From Owenia fusiformis (lineage: Eukaryota; Annelida; Polychaeta; Sabellida; Oweniidae): a stretch of DNA of 64,000 bases. How positions within the stretch are numbered: position 1 is the first letter of the stretch; each line of letters begins with the position of its first letter. This document shows positions 45,718 to 56,804 of this stretch, piece by piece. The translations under genes and the position numbers were made by a program. The notes beneath the pieces were generated by a model. It saw only the letters and a program-made list of their open reading frames with translations. It was not told the DNA's origin and did not search any database. The stretch covers positions 14,404,150 to 14,468,149 of the forward strand of contig CAIIXF020000002.1 of assembly GCA_903813345.2 (NCBI GenBank). Direction: 5' to 3'.

Positions 45718-47050
45718 TTAACAACCATCGACAACGTACGACAAGATACACCGTCGTACACTTTAGGTGTACGGTGTCACTATTAACTGATTTGAAGCGA
45801 AAACTATGATGTAGGTTTGATTGTGGTTTTCAAAAATTAATTTGATTTCGTGTGTATTCGATTTGGAAGACATTTACCTTTTAATTTAGTTAAAAGATTT
45901 TCGAGTAGTGCTCGTTTTTTTCGTTGTCAATCTACCCATGCAATTGTGTTTTTTACACATTTCCTTTGATAATTTTCTCCCCTGTCGTCTAAGAGTGCCG
46001 AATATTTTTATGAGAATATGTCTCTCTAAACTACACAATTTAACACGGTTGAAGGTTTGATAAACATTCATGTATTTTGTATAATTTAAAAAATCAAAAA
46101 TGTACGTTGTCATCTCCAATGTACGTTGTCCCTGTAATTGAAATGTAAACAATGCAATGATTTAATTTCAAAACGCATTTAGGGTTTTATGAGAAACAAG
46201 TGATACTCAACGAACATGTTCATGTATCCCTGGTACAGATAAACTGGTAAAAGTGATTTTTACCTCTTGTTGAATGCTATTTTATTTTATGAAAGTGTTG
46301 ATATGGTAATTAATATTTGACCATGGGGTGTTATCTTCCAACCTCTTTAACCATTCGGCGTCGGTACGTTACGTTATGTTGCAGTTTTATGAATTTTAAG
46401 AATCTTAAGGAGTTCATGTAGAGATCTATACTAGCTAATCGAAGAAGACTTTCGAAATCCCGTTTATGCTATATCTGGAAAGTGCAGAGGTTGAAGATAG
46501 TTCAATGAAGTTGAATTAGTAATACTGAATTGTTCCGTTTCAGTTTTAAATGAATCTGATCCCCTGCCCCTTAGTGTTATGAAAAATACGTTGTCTACAT
46601 AAGGGTTAACTTTGAATTCAGATATATAAGTTCAATGGGACAACGTACATCGAGATGACAACGTACACGCAAAAACGTAAATATTTATTAAATTTTCAAC
46701 CGACCTTTAATTATTTAACTCTGGGAATATATTCTCAAAATCGACACTCTTAGGCGACAGGGGAAACAATGACCAACGGAAATGTGAAAAAACAACATTT
46801 TCCAACCGATCGCTGTTGGTGGGTATATTTACTATGAAAAAACTCGAGCATTTCCCGAAAATCTTTTCACGGTATTAGAGAGGTAAATGGCTTCCAAATC
46901 GAATACACACGAAATTAAACATAAAATCCCTAAAACTATTCCTTAGATTAATTTTTAAAACCTACACCACACCCACATCATTGTTTTTGCTTCATATCAG
47001 TTAGAATACGACGGTATATTTTGTCGCTGTACGTTGTCGATGGTTAGGCA
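45718..47050. mobile_element. foldback element with 'accatcgacaacgtac' arms
   Basis: The left arm (about 45718-46170) and right arm (about 46600-47050) are inverted copies, e.g. 'ttcgtgtgtattcgatttgg' near 45850 and its complement near 46900. The word 'gtacgttgtc' recurs several times. No protein. Confidence 0.75.
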
Positions 47051-47184
47051 TGTTTAAGGCTCTTTTCTTCCTCGAATGAGAAAAACTAATCGAAAACCAT
47101 CGTTTTACTCATCTCTTAATTTGGACATAAAAAGTATATTTCAACTAAAATTCTGGGCCAATTCCGCCTGCTAGAACATCTTAG

Positions 47185-48378
47185 TAAAGCTACGTTCACA
47201 CCAACGGCGAATGCCACGCTTTAAATCGGCGAGCAAAGCGGCCCCAAAGCATGGCGCTTTAAAGGGACTTGTAAAGCGGCACCAAAGCGTAACAAAGTTT
47301 GATTAAAGCGTCGGGGTCGTAAAAGGTCGTAGAAAGGCCCGAAGTAAAGCGGGATGTTCGGCAAGAGCGCCAAAATCTTTTAAACTGTTTAAAAATTTTG
47401 GGCGCTCCGTTACGAATTGATTAAAGCGCCGAGAGCGTATCAAAGCTTAACAAACCGTAACAAAGCTCAGCAAAGCTTGACCCAAAGCGTAGGAAAGCTT
47501 AACAGAGCTTTGTTCAGGGTCTCTTCACGACGGTCTGTTACCACTTGACACGCTTCGTTTAGATGTCTCAAGCTTTGCTACGATCTGGCATGAAGATCTT
47601 ACACGAGGTCAGACGCTTTCATCAATATCTGACACTCTTTGTTACGCTTTCTTGAAGGACTCTCAAGCTTTTTAACGAATTGAGACGCTTTAATCAAGGA
47701 TTGAAAATCTTTGTTAAGCTTTGTTACGCTTGACAAGCTTCCTCACGCTCTTTCACGCCGTGCGACAAACATCATGTCCATGATCAGGTCCATCTGGAAA
47801 TTCTGGATCTTGTTGTTCTGCCATCGTCTTTTCGAGTCACAGATGCAATGGTTTTATGAATCTACTGCATCTTTATACAGCCATTTGATCAAAAGCGTGA
47901 TGATAAAGGCGATCTCGAAAATGCATAACAGAGCTTGGTAATCGTATCAGAGCCTGATTAAAGCGTCATAATCGCATCAAAGCGTAATAATGCTTACCAA
48001 AGCTTATCAAAGCGTGATTTTAAGCGTAACAAAGCCTGGTCGAAGCGGGATCATAGCGTGAGGAACCGTGACAAGTCGGGAAATCAGAGCGTATCAGAGC
48101 TTATCAGAGCGTTACATTACTTAGGAGATCGTGATATTTTTGGAAAAGTAAACATAAATGACAGCGTTCTGCTCGCCGATTTAAAGCGTGGCATTCGCCG
48201 TTGGTGTGAAAGTAGCTTTAAAAATGTTGGCGCTCTTGCCGAATATCCCGCTTTACTCCGAGCTTTTCTACGACCTATTACGACCCCGACGCTATAATCA
48301 AGCTTTGTTACGCTTTGGTGCCGCTTTACAAGCAACTTTAAAGCGCCATCAAAGCGCCGTTGGTGTGAACGTAGCTTA
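47185..48378. mobile_element. inverted-repeat element built of AAAGCG words
   Basis: Ends 'agctacgttcacaccaacgg' (47188) and its complement (48357-48376). A third inverted copy of the end lies internally at about 48170-48222. The interior is almost wholly variants of 'caaagcgtaac' in the left half and of its complement in the middle. No coding potential. Class unknown. Confidence 0.75.
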
Positions 48379-48499
48379 ACGATTTCAACCATCCAAGGGA
48401 ATTGATAGTGGCCTAATGTTACCTTGATTGCCGATTTTCCTATGAGATGTAGGTTTACCAAACATTGGATTGGCGGTTTAAGCGTGTTTTACTCGGCAG

Positions 48500-48748
48500 T
48501 ATGGTTAGCCTATTAGTATAAAGAATGCATGCGTTGTTTACGGGTGTGTAGGCGTTAATTACGCCCGTGCTGACGAAAAATTAGGCCTGTGTAGGCGTAA
48601 ATTACGCCCGTGAAGAAGTAAATTCTACGGGCGTTCAGAATACATTTACAGGCGTGAACTTACGGCGTTAAAATTATTAATTACGGGCGTTAAGACTGTT
48701 ATTTTACACGCGCTGAGAAACATCTTTATACGAATAGGCCAACCATAC
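48500..48748. mobile_element. 250-bp element with palindromic acgggcgtaaattacgccc words
   Basis: Imperfect inverted ends 'atggttagcctattag' (48502) and 'cgaataggccaaccat' (48732). Between them are five to six variants of a self-complementary word around 'ggcgtaaattacgccc'. Confidence 0.65.
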
Positions 48749-48764
48749 GGCGGTAGGTTGTATA

Positions 48765-49681
48765 CAGGGCGTATAAAAAACGCAACAAACAGTTATCTCG
48801 TAAAACCACAAAACCAGTGATGACTACATCAATTTCATTCAAAGTACCCTAAAGCCACATCCCTCCTCTTTGAAATGGTATGTCATTCATTCACATGTGG
48901 CCATGGTTGGGCGAAAAATCATTCCTTTTTCAGAATTGGCCAAAGTCGGCTGTGGGCCAAGTTTCTGTGAATTTTTCTTTTGGAGCTATCTCAGGACCAG
49001 AGTGTTAACCATTCCTCACCCAGATATTGCAAATTTTTTAAAAAGAATTGCTAATGCAGGGCTGCTTTGCTCCGCCTTATCTCACAGATGACTCAGAGCT
49101 GAATGACATTGAGAGATGTGCGCATCTTTGCATGCTAAGAAGTGGTTGCATTTCGGAGGGTTATATTTGTAAGAGTATGAGTATGAACACTTTTCTGTCT
49201 ATGCCACACCTGTCACGCATTTTTCCAATAGCCCTTATGCCCCTTGCATTGACTTTTGTAATGTTTTAAACTTGGTTCTAAGCTTGTTTTACCCCACTTT
49301 GCGGGATCAATGATTATTTGGCCAAACATGAATCCCTGAGAATGAATGACATAACATTGCAAAGAGAAGAAATGTGGCTTTGTGGTTCATTGAATGAAAA
49401 GGATGCAGTAATCTCTGGTTTTTCTGTATTCTTCCAATAACACCTGGCCCCGTGCACTGACTTTCGCAGTGTTCATAACTTGGTCCAAAGCTACATGTAA
49501 TTTTAGCTAACTTTGCAAAAGGAATGATTACTCGCCCAACCATGACCCGATATCAACGAATGATATACCATTGGAAAGAGGAGACACATGGCTTTATGGT
49601 ACATCGAATGAAATCAATGCTGTTATCACTGTTTTTTTGCTTTTTCGAGTTAACAATTGTTGCGTTTTTTGATACGCACTG
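48765..49681. mobile_element. Tc1/mariner-type MITE
   Basis: Ends cagggcgtataaaaaacgca and the mirrored tgcgttttttgatacgcactg with TA on both sides (48763-48764 and 49682-49683). Inverted arms of about 170-180 bp. No transposase fragment recognised. Confidence 0.82.
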
Positions 49682-49889
49682 TATAGGCGGGTAGACTTTT
49701 CCCCTCGTGGATGTTGCAAATGCATGACATATCCCAGTATAGACTAGATAATTACATAAGTCGATTGGCGTTTAGAATGAAACTTCACATTTGTAGTTAT
49801 AAACTCGATGGGGCGTATCCTACCCTTTGCATTCGTTCGACTTCGCTTCTTTAAAGAGAGCTTTGTCTTCGTCTAACGAGACTGCGTAC

Positions 49890-50094
49890 TTATCGCATCC
49901 TACGACCCCTTTAGATTGTGGTCGTAGGCCCGATTCATTAGTAAGCCTGTCTTTCTACAATGTCGGAGAATGAACTATGCATTGCACACATAAATGACCT
50001 ACCTCGATACATTCCTGAGTATTTTAGAATTCTTTTCATATAGTTGAATCGCAAATTGTATGGGTTTATCTAAAGGGGTCGTAGGATGCGATAA
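49890..50094. mobile_element. 205-bp MITE, 27-bp perfect TIRs, 9-bp duplication
   Basis: Perfect 27-bp inverted ends at 49890-49916 (starts ttatcgcatcctacgacccc) and 50068-50094. The nine bases ACTGCGTAC lie on each side (49881-49889 and 50095-50103). Nine-base duplications are known for Mutator-like elements, also Merlin (8-9). Intact ends imply recent activity. Confidence 0.92.
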
Positions 50095-50103
50095 ACTGCG
50101 TAC

Positions 50104-50454
50104 AGGGTAAGTGGAATACGACGGGACACGACGAATTGATCACTTTTGAACATATATGTGCGGATGATTTCGAAACTGCTGCATTAAATACCCAAAAATT
50201 AACACGCAGCGATGAAGGGTTGTAATGGACGTCCATTCGGAAAGTATGGACAAAAATTAGGAAAGAACTGGCGAGATAACGACTTATAGTTGAAATCTAT
50301 GAAAATTCTTAAAACAGTCATAAAAAAAATCTAAAAATTTAACACATCATCAATTTAATGGTTATCTTTTGAATGGTAACAATATAATTTGAAAAATATA
50401 TATATACTTTCATCTATATTGTTTTAGAAAACACATCAAACACTTGTTTTGTTC
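50104..50454. other. no gene seen
   Basis: No supported feature. Confidence 0.45.
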
Positions 50455-51627
50455 TCGGTATCATGTTTCCAGAGTGAAATGGAACATCTTTCCGAACCTC
50501 ATTGGAACAAAACGACATAAACACAACATGTTTAGGTCTCCCAATATTGTAATTGTACAAAGGAAATTTTGGTTGATCTTAAAAAAGTATCTTGTAAATG
50601 AAATAAAAGGTTTATCTTGATTTTTATCTATTTTGGGGAGACTTTGTTTTAATTTTTTGAATACTTTTTTAAAGTCAACTCCTCTCCATAAGTTTGGCAA
50701 CCTTAATTGAACTACGTGTTAAAGCCTGTTTACGTTTGAATTTTAATTTACTTAAACGGTGATGAAATAACCTATAATATTGATGGAAACGTAGCTTGAC
50801 TTTATTTCCAATACCTCCAAATTTTCTCAATTTTTTTCCTCAATTACGAATAGGTCGAAAATTGATGATAAATTTGATGAACTTTTGAAAATCGTCATTC
50901 CCATGTAATCAGATGGGAAATGGAGGGTTCGGGGCAAATCAGAAATCAGGATATCTTTTCAGTAAAAGATTCATGTATTTCTATGTAGAAAATTGAATTG
51001 TCTAACTTTTTTGTACACTAAGTGTTTAGTTTATTTGATGAATAATAAAGTTACAGTGCTTCAAAGTCATTTTTGAAAATAATTTTTCGCCTCCTGTGTT
51101 AATTCAATGGGAGAGGTTCTTTGAAAAACAATTTTGACTTTAAAGCCCTATAACTTTGTTTAACCTGAAGAAAGGTATCAATTTTTTGTTCAATAAAGTT
51201 AGCAAATTCAATTGCCTACCTAACTCGTATTTTTTGCAAGCACTCAGATGGATGGATATTCTGTCATATGACTTGCGGCACACCTACCATTTCCCATTGG
51301 TTAACATTGGAATGTCGATTTTCAAAAATTCATCAAATTTATCATCAATTTTTCGTCTTATTGTAATTGAACTGAAAATTAAAAAAATTTGGAGGTTTTG
51401 GAAATAACGTCAAATTACGTTTTCATTAGTAGTATTAGTATTTTCATCGTAGATTAAGTAAATAAAAATTCAAAGTTAAAGGGGCTTTAACACGTAGTTC
51501 AATGGGGGAGCTAAGGTTGCCAAACTTATTGAGGGAAGTGTATGCTATTTTGTTCCAACAAGGTTTGGAAAGACATTTCATTTCATTCTAAAGAATTGGT
51601 AGAAAGGAGCAAAAACAATTGCACTAA
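50455..51627. mobile_element. foldback element, copy 1
   Basis: Arms of roughly 350-450 bp in inverse orientation (left 'aacatctttccgaacctcat' near 50480, right 'aaggtttggaaagacattt' near 51560). The left arm matches the repeat at 63837-64000. No protein. Confidence 0.75.
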
Positions 51628-51636
51628 AAAACATGG

Positions 51637-52403
51637 AGCCCCACTTCTTATGGTATTTCATATGCAGCCTTGCTTAAGATTGTATTTCATATGTAGTCTT
51701 ACTTAAAATGGTATTTCATATGTAGTCTCACTTGACGTGACATTTCATACATATTGTATCACATGAGATGGTATTTCAAATCTCATTTTAGATGCATATG
51801 TAGCCTCTCTTGAAACAGTATACATGTACAATATGCAGTTTAACTTTAGATGCATATGTAGTCTCACTTTAGACATAGTATTTCATATCTAATCTCACTT
51901 TAGATGCATATGCAGTCTCACTTTAGACATAGTGTTTCATATCTAATCTCACTTTAGATGCATATGTAGTCTCACTTTAGACATAGTATTTCATATCTAA
52001 TCTCACTTTAGATGCATATGCAGTCTCACTTTAGACATAGTATTTCATATCTAATCTCACTTTAGATGCATATGCAGTCTCACTTTAGACATAGTATTTC
52101 ATATCTAATCTCACTTTAGATGCATATGTAGTCTCACTTTAGACATAGTATTTCATATCTAATCTCACTTTAGATGCATATGCAGTCTCACTTTAGACAT
52201 AGTATTTCATATCTAATCTCACTTTAGATGCATATGCAGTCTCACTTTAGACATAGTATTTCATATCTAATCTCACTTTAGATGCATATGTAGTCTCACT
52301 TTAGACATAGTATTTCATATCTAATCTCACTTTAGATGCATATGAAGTCTCACTTTAGACATAGTATTTCATATCTAATCTCACTTTAGATGCATATGCA
52401 GTC
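51637..52403. repeat. 54-bp minisatellite abutting a zinc-finger exon
   Basis: Unit of 54 bp (ctcactttagatgcatatgc, then agtctcactttagacatag and tatttcatatctaat). About ten near-identical copies lie at 51853-52400, with irregular units before. The last unit runs into the stop codon and final codons of the exon at 52404. Confidence 0.93.
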
Positions 52404-52813
52404 TCACTTGAGATGGTACTTCATATGTAGAGTTTTATTCTGCCTAGGGAATATCTTGCCACACAAGAGACACTTGAGGTCTCTACTGAGATGCAATTTA
52501 TATGTTGACTTCCCAGAGAACAATTTGAGGCAGTATTCACACTGTTGTGGCTTCTCTCCTGTGTGCTTCTTCCCATGGTTCAGCCGCTCTGCCTCATCCT
52601 CATTATCAAGGCGTCCCTGGCAGACATCACAATAGCCATTATGCACTACAATCACATGGTAATCTATGCATCTCTGAGAGGGGAATGCCATGCTACAAGT
52701 TGGACAGTGAAATGTCTCCTCATCAACTTCAACACAAACATCACCATGGATTTGGTTGACTGTAGATATCTTTGGGATGTGGGAGTGTTCAGTGATATGC
52801 TGCTCAGAGTATC
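52404..52813 (-). CDS. locus B terminal exon 5: four-module zinc-finger block
   Basis: The acceptor ccatgtacttgcag precedes 52813. Two bases of a split codon (phase 1), then 136 codons to the stop. Modules in order: CPTC-x12-H-x4-H (FPSQRCIDYHVIVVH), CDVC-x14-H-x3-H, CEYC-x12-H with no second His at finger spacing, then CLLC-x11-H-x3-H. The THTGEKP-like linker GKKHTGEKPQQC separates modules 2 and 3. The final residues HMKYHLK correspond to the minisatellite that follows. It is the member farthest from the presumed 5' exons, after a 1.5-kb mariner-type element in its upstream intron. Predicted nucleic-acid-binding end of a nuclear protein. Confidence 0.82.
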
Positions 52814-52938
52814 CTGCAAGTACATGGAAAACACACTTAAAACCAAAGTCGGATGACTGGCGTACATATTTGCAGGATGTGGTGTACAGTGTGACACAAA
52901 TAAGTGCCACTCACACATGTCACATACATCCATATATA

Positions 52939-54452
52939 CAGGGTGGTCCAAAAAAATGGGACACTCATATTTCAAAAATAAATATTGATTTTCTTGAGGA
53001 AAACATGACAAACATTGAGTGGATAGGGAATTTACTTATCTTTCATTTGGTATTCCATGAGTTCAAATGTATTATAATGTCTGTCAACCAACATCGATAA
53101 TATAGATGACATCATTTTCATTTCGAAACAGGTTTTCCGAAACTTGCAAAAACCATGTTTTTTGTCAACTTGATTTACATAAACAGACTCTCAATATGTC
53201 CACCATTTTGATCAGTTAAATAGCCCTCAATTTTGACCTAAACTGGTCAAATGCATCATTGACATGCTGTTGAGACAGTAAATTCGACTTCTTAATAATT
53301 CTGTCCTTAAGGGACTGTCCGACTAAGTAGATGTAAGGGGTTCATGATAAACCAATATCCCAGATGCATGTAGAAATAATCTTGATTTACGTCATTAAAA
53401 ATTCACAATTCAGTCAAACTGATGTCATATTTGGAATCTACATGTAAAATTACATTTAGAAATGTGGTTTTGAAAAGAGTTTATCAACTTTGAAAATTTA
53501 ATTTTCTTTGAAAATGTGACTTCTAGGTCGGGGAGATTCCCTTAGACCCCATGTTGTAAAACCACAAAAAGTGAAATATCTTTTCTTGTGTTGGGCAGAT
53601 AATATTTTCTTTTACTGGACATGTTTTAATTTGTATAAGTCTCAGATGCATAAGGGTAATATGAAAAGTGAACCACTCGAACTGATGCATATTCAAGTTT
53701 AAGGGAATATTGTAATACCCTGCCATGTTAATTCCCCTGAATCAGCCACCTGGTGGCGAAACTGATAACTTCCTACTCGCATCTGAGTAATTCTGTTAGT
53801 TCTCCAAATATGCGGTAGTCGCAGATGTTGACTTCGGATGATCCAATTATGTTGTTTTAGACCATCCTGATATGAGCTCATTTTCGAATCATTACATTTT
53901 CTAACAAGATGGGGCTCCAAGCAATAGAGAGTGTCAAGAGTGTCAAATGTTTAAACGAAAATGTGCCTAGATTCACCCCCCCCCCCCTTAATCACTGCCT
54001 CGCCCAGATCACCCGATTACGGGATCACCTGACCACGTATGGGGAGGACTGACAGAATCGGTTTACCATAAATCCTTAAGATCTATTCAGCCCCTTAAGG
54101 ACAGGATTATTGAGAAGTGAAATTTATTGTCTCAATAGCATATCAATCAAGGCTAAAATTGAGGGCAACAATTGATCAAAATGGTGGACATATTGAAAAT
54201 CTCTTTATGTAAATAAAGTTGATAATAAAACTTGGTTTTTGCTAGTTTTGGAAAACCCGTTTTGAAACGAAAATGACATCATTTATATTATGGACGCTGG
54301 TTGACAGACATTATAATAAATTTGATCTTATGATATACCAAATTAAAGATGAGTAAATTCCCTATACACTGATATATAGTATGACATGTTTTCATCAAGA
54401 AAATCAACATCTATTTTCGAAATACGAGTGTCCCATTTTTTGGACCACCCTG
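52939..54452. mobile_element. Tc1/mariner-type element with ~330-bp inverted repeats
   Basis: Ends cagggtggtccaaaaaaatg and the mirrored ttttggaccaccctg, TA on both sides (52937-52938 and 54453-54454). The arms extend to 'ccaccattttgatcagtt' on the left and its complement near 54180. No transposase recognised in the centre. Lies in a locus B intron. Confidence 0.85.
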
Positions 54453-54454
54453 TA

Positions 54455-55389
54455 CATATGGCTGCATCCAGTTGAGCTAGTCATCTGAAACTTCTTGTGG
54501 AGTTGCTCCATGGTTTTATCCATTTGATGGGGAAAAGTAAAAAGTAATATTGTAAAATTTGTTGAAAAAACATAACAAACATAGTTTGAATTGCTTAGAA
54601 TGCACCATATACAATATAAATATTTTTAAATTCACGGGGATGAAACCCCCAGGCTCGCTACACTCCAAGTGATGCAAACCAAAAATTCCCGCCCCCTGAC
54701 ATTTGCTGGATACGCCCATGTAATTTTTATTAAACAAACATAAAAGTTGATCGTTAATAATTTTTGAGTTAACAATGCACTTGCAAGGTTAAATAATCTA
54801 TGTTTTATATATATTGATGGGAAATAGCAGCTTTACAGGTGAACACTTCATGATGCAGTACGTAAAGCATACTATTTATAATTTAAAACGTCTTTGGTGG
54901 AGAAATAAATTCATGCTTATCAAATCACTTAATCATACTTCAGGAAGAAACATTAGTTTATGTTGAAATGCCCATTGAAAGTCAAATGTGGTTTAAAAGG
55001 ATCACCCATTGCATTAATATGAATTCTGCTTCAATGAATATTTAACAAAGGAAATAAAGGGAATAGAGGAATTGAAAAATTGAAACCATTTTACAATATT
55101 TTCCATGTACGTGTACTTTTCTAAAACATCTGACAGTATTGTCTCTAATTTTTGACTAAAAGGCTGATCTGCATGATGAGAATTTTTTTCAATTTTGAAA
55201 AATGCGGTAGTTTTATGGTAGATTTAAATAAAATGCGGTAGTTTTTACAGTAGATTTAAAAAACTGATTTTGCATAGATTTTGACACACTTCAATGAATA
55301 AATAATAAAGTATGTTTTTCTTACACACTATTCATGATCTTTCATAAACGGACTAACAATTTGAACACATCAGTTTTTTTATAACTACA
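54455..55389. other. no gene seen; intronic
   Basis: AT-rich sequence between locus B exons; nothing supported. Confidence 0.5.
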
Positions 55390-55880
55390 GTAGAACCTGT
55401 GGTAGTTGAACACTGTGTTTTTGCATCATGATACTCTCCAGTGTGTTGACTGATTACACACCAGCTTACTTAGTTACTTACTAAGTACGCAATAACCACT
55501 GTCACAGACATGCCGACACATATTTATTTTTGGGTTGGTAATGGAATATTACAAAGGCAATACAGGATCTGGGAAGACTTCAATTTTACAGAATTTCCAA
55601 ATAATAATGGTAGATTTTACGGTAGTTTGAACAAGAATACTGTTAATTTCAGCAGAAATATGGTAGATTTTCAAATATTTACGGTTTATTTTACAGCTGT
55701 TCTTATAGAAAAAATCGAATTATAATAAAATATCTTACGGTAGATTTCGCTAAAATTACTGTAGATTTTTTACGGTCGTTTTTATGAGAAAATATGGTAA
55801 TTTGTCTTTTTTTACGGAAAAACAAAAATTTTACGGTAGATTCCCGTAAAATTATGGTAGGTTGGCAGGTATGATCTATA
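55390..55880 (-). mobile_element. MITE with ACCTGCCAACCTACCAT ends, copy 2
   Basis: Inverse copy of 28355-28840: 'cttacttagttacttactaa' on one side, 'taggttggcaggtat' on the other, and 'tacggtagattt' words between. Confidence 0.75.
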
Positions 55881-56373
55881 TATTCTAAAGAAAATTTATC
55901 ACTATAGCACCTTTTGTGCAAAAATGAAAGATATAGACCGTGAAACTTGAATAAGGTAGGAATCTATTGTAATTAGGATCCAAGTATGTAATATCACAAC
56001 ACATAAACATAAAATAAATGGGAGTTGACCACTGACGTATAAGACTAAGAAAAATTTAGAGTTGGGTGGGAAATAAGTGTTACTGAAGAAGTAAGCAAAT
56101 TGTGAATGAAAAATTATCAAAGTAATTTATTCCAAGTAGTGTTACAAATACACAGTAATAGTGTTTAGTACCAGAAAACTTATATTTGTGTAATTTATAA
56201 TAATGTCATCAATATTACTTTGTGAATGTTCATTGTCCAATAATTTGAGTCTGATGTTTGAAATGTCTAAATAATATTATTTCTGTTCAATAATAAATGT
56301 TGCTTTGTATGATTTGATCATTAAACTGTTTAGCTTGACTAATCTGTGTATGTGCAAGTACAGAGTTAAGTGT
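55881..56373. other. 3' side of locus B exon 4
   Basis: AT-rich, presumed 3' untranslated region of the exon ending at 56374. Confidence 0.45.
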
Positions 56374-56804
56374 TCATTGTGTATAGTGGTATGTGTTCAT
56401 ATGATGCTGCCTGGCACCTTGCTGCAATCTCTTGCCACATATTTTACATACAAAATTTTTAGAGAGGTGTATCTTCAATCCAGTCTTAGATTGGAAAACT
56501 TTATAGCATTTCGTACACTGGTGTGGCTTCACACCCTTATGTTGTCTCCCATGTTCTAGGAGCTCACTGTGCTCTAGGTGGTCAAGTCGATTATTGCAGA
56601 TATCACAGAATTTGTTGTGTACTACGGCAAGATGGTAATCCAAGCATTGCTTAGTAGGAAATGGGCCACACTGGGGACATGTGTTGTCACTTTGTTCCTC
56701 CTCTGGCTCTGGGAGCTCTCCTGTTGGTGCACTGGTCTCTATGTAAACACTTTGTTGGCTTTGATTGACAGGCTTCCCATACTGGGCAGCATTGAATTCC
56801 ATCT
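56374..56804 (-). CDS. locus B terminal exon 4: four-module zinc-finger block
   Basis: Acceptor ctcaattaatttcag, phase-1 entry, 143 codons to the stop. About 40 residues of acidic/polar linker (ELPEPEEEQSDNT) precede CPQC with x12-H-x4-H (one residue shorter before FPTKQCLDYH), CDIC-x14-H-x3-H, CTKC-x12-H without the expected second His, and CKIC-x11/12-H-x4-H at the end (HHMNTYH). The DYHxxVVHNKFCDIC core is shared with the other four exons. The linker is KGVKPHQC rather than TGEKP. Most diverged in the last module (CKICGKRL against CLLCG). An in-frame ATG sits two bases inside the exon, but the conserved phase-1 border argues for splicing. Confidence 0.82.

Noticed and set aside
52545-52856. 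Plus-strand frames over the zinc-finger exon
   Set aside because: Shadows of the minus-strand C2H2 coding sequence.
53523-53920. Transposase in the centre of the 52.9-54.5 kb element
   Set aside because: The two short frames show no DDE motif or helix-turn-helix pattern.
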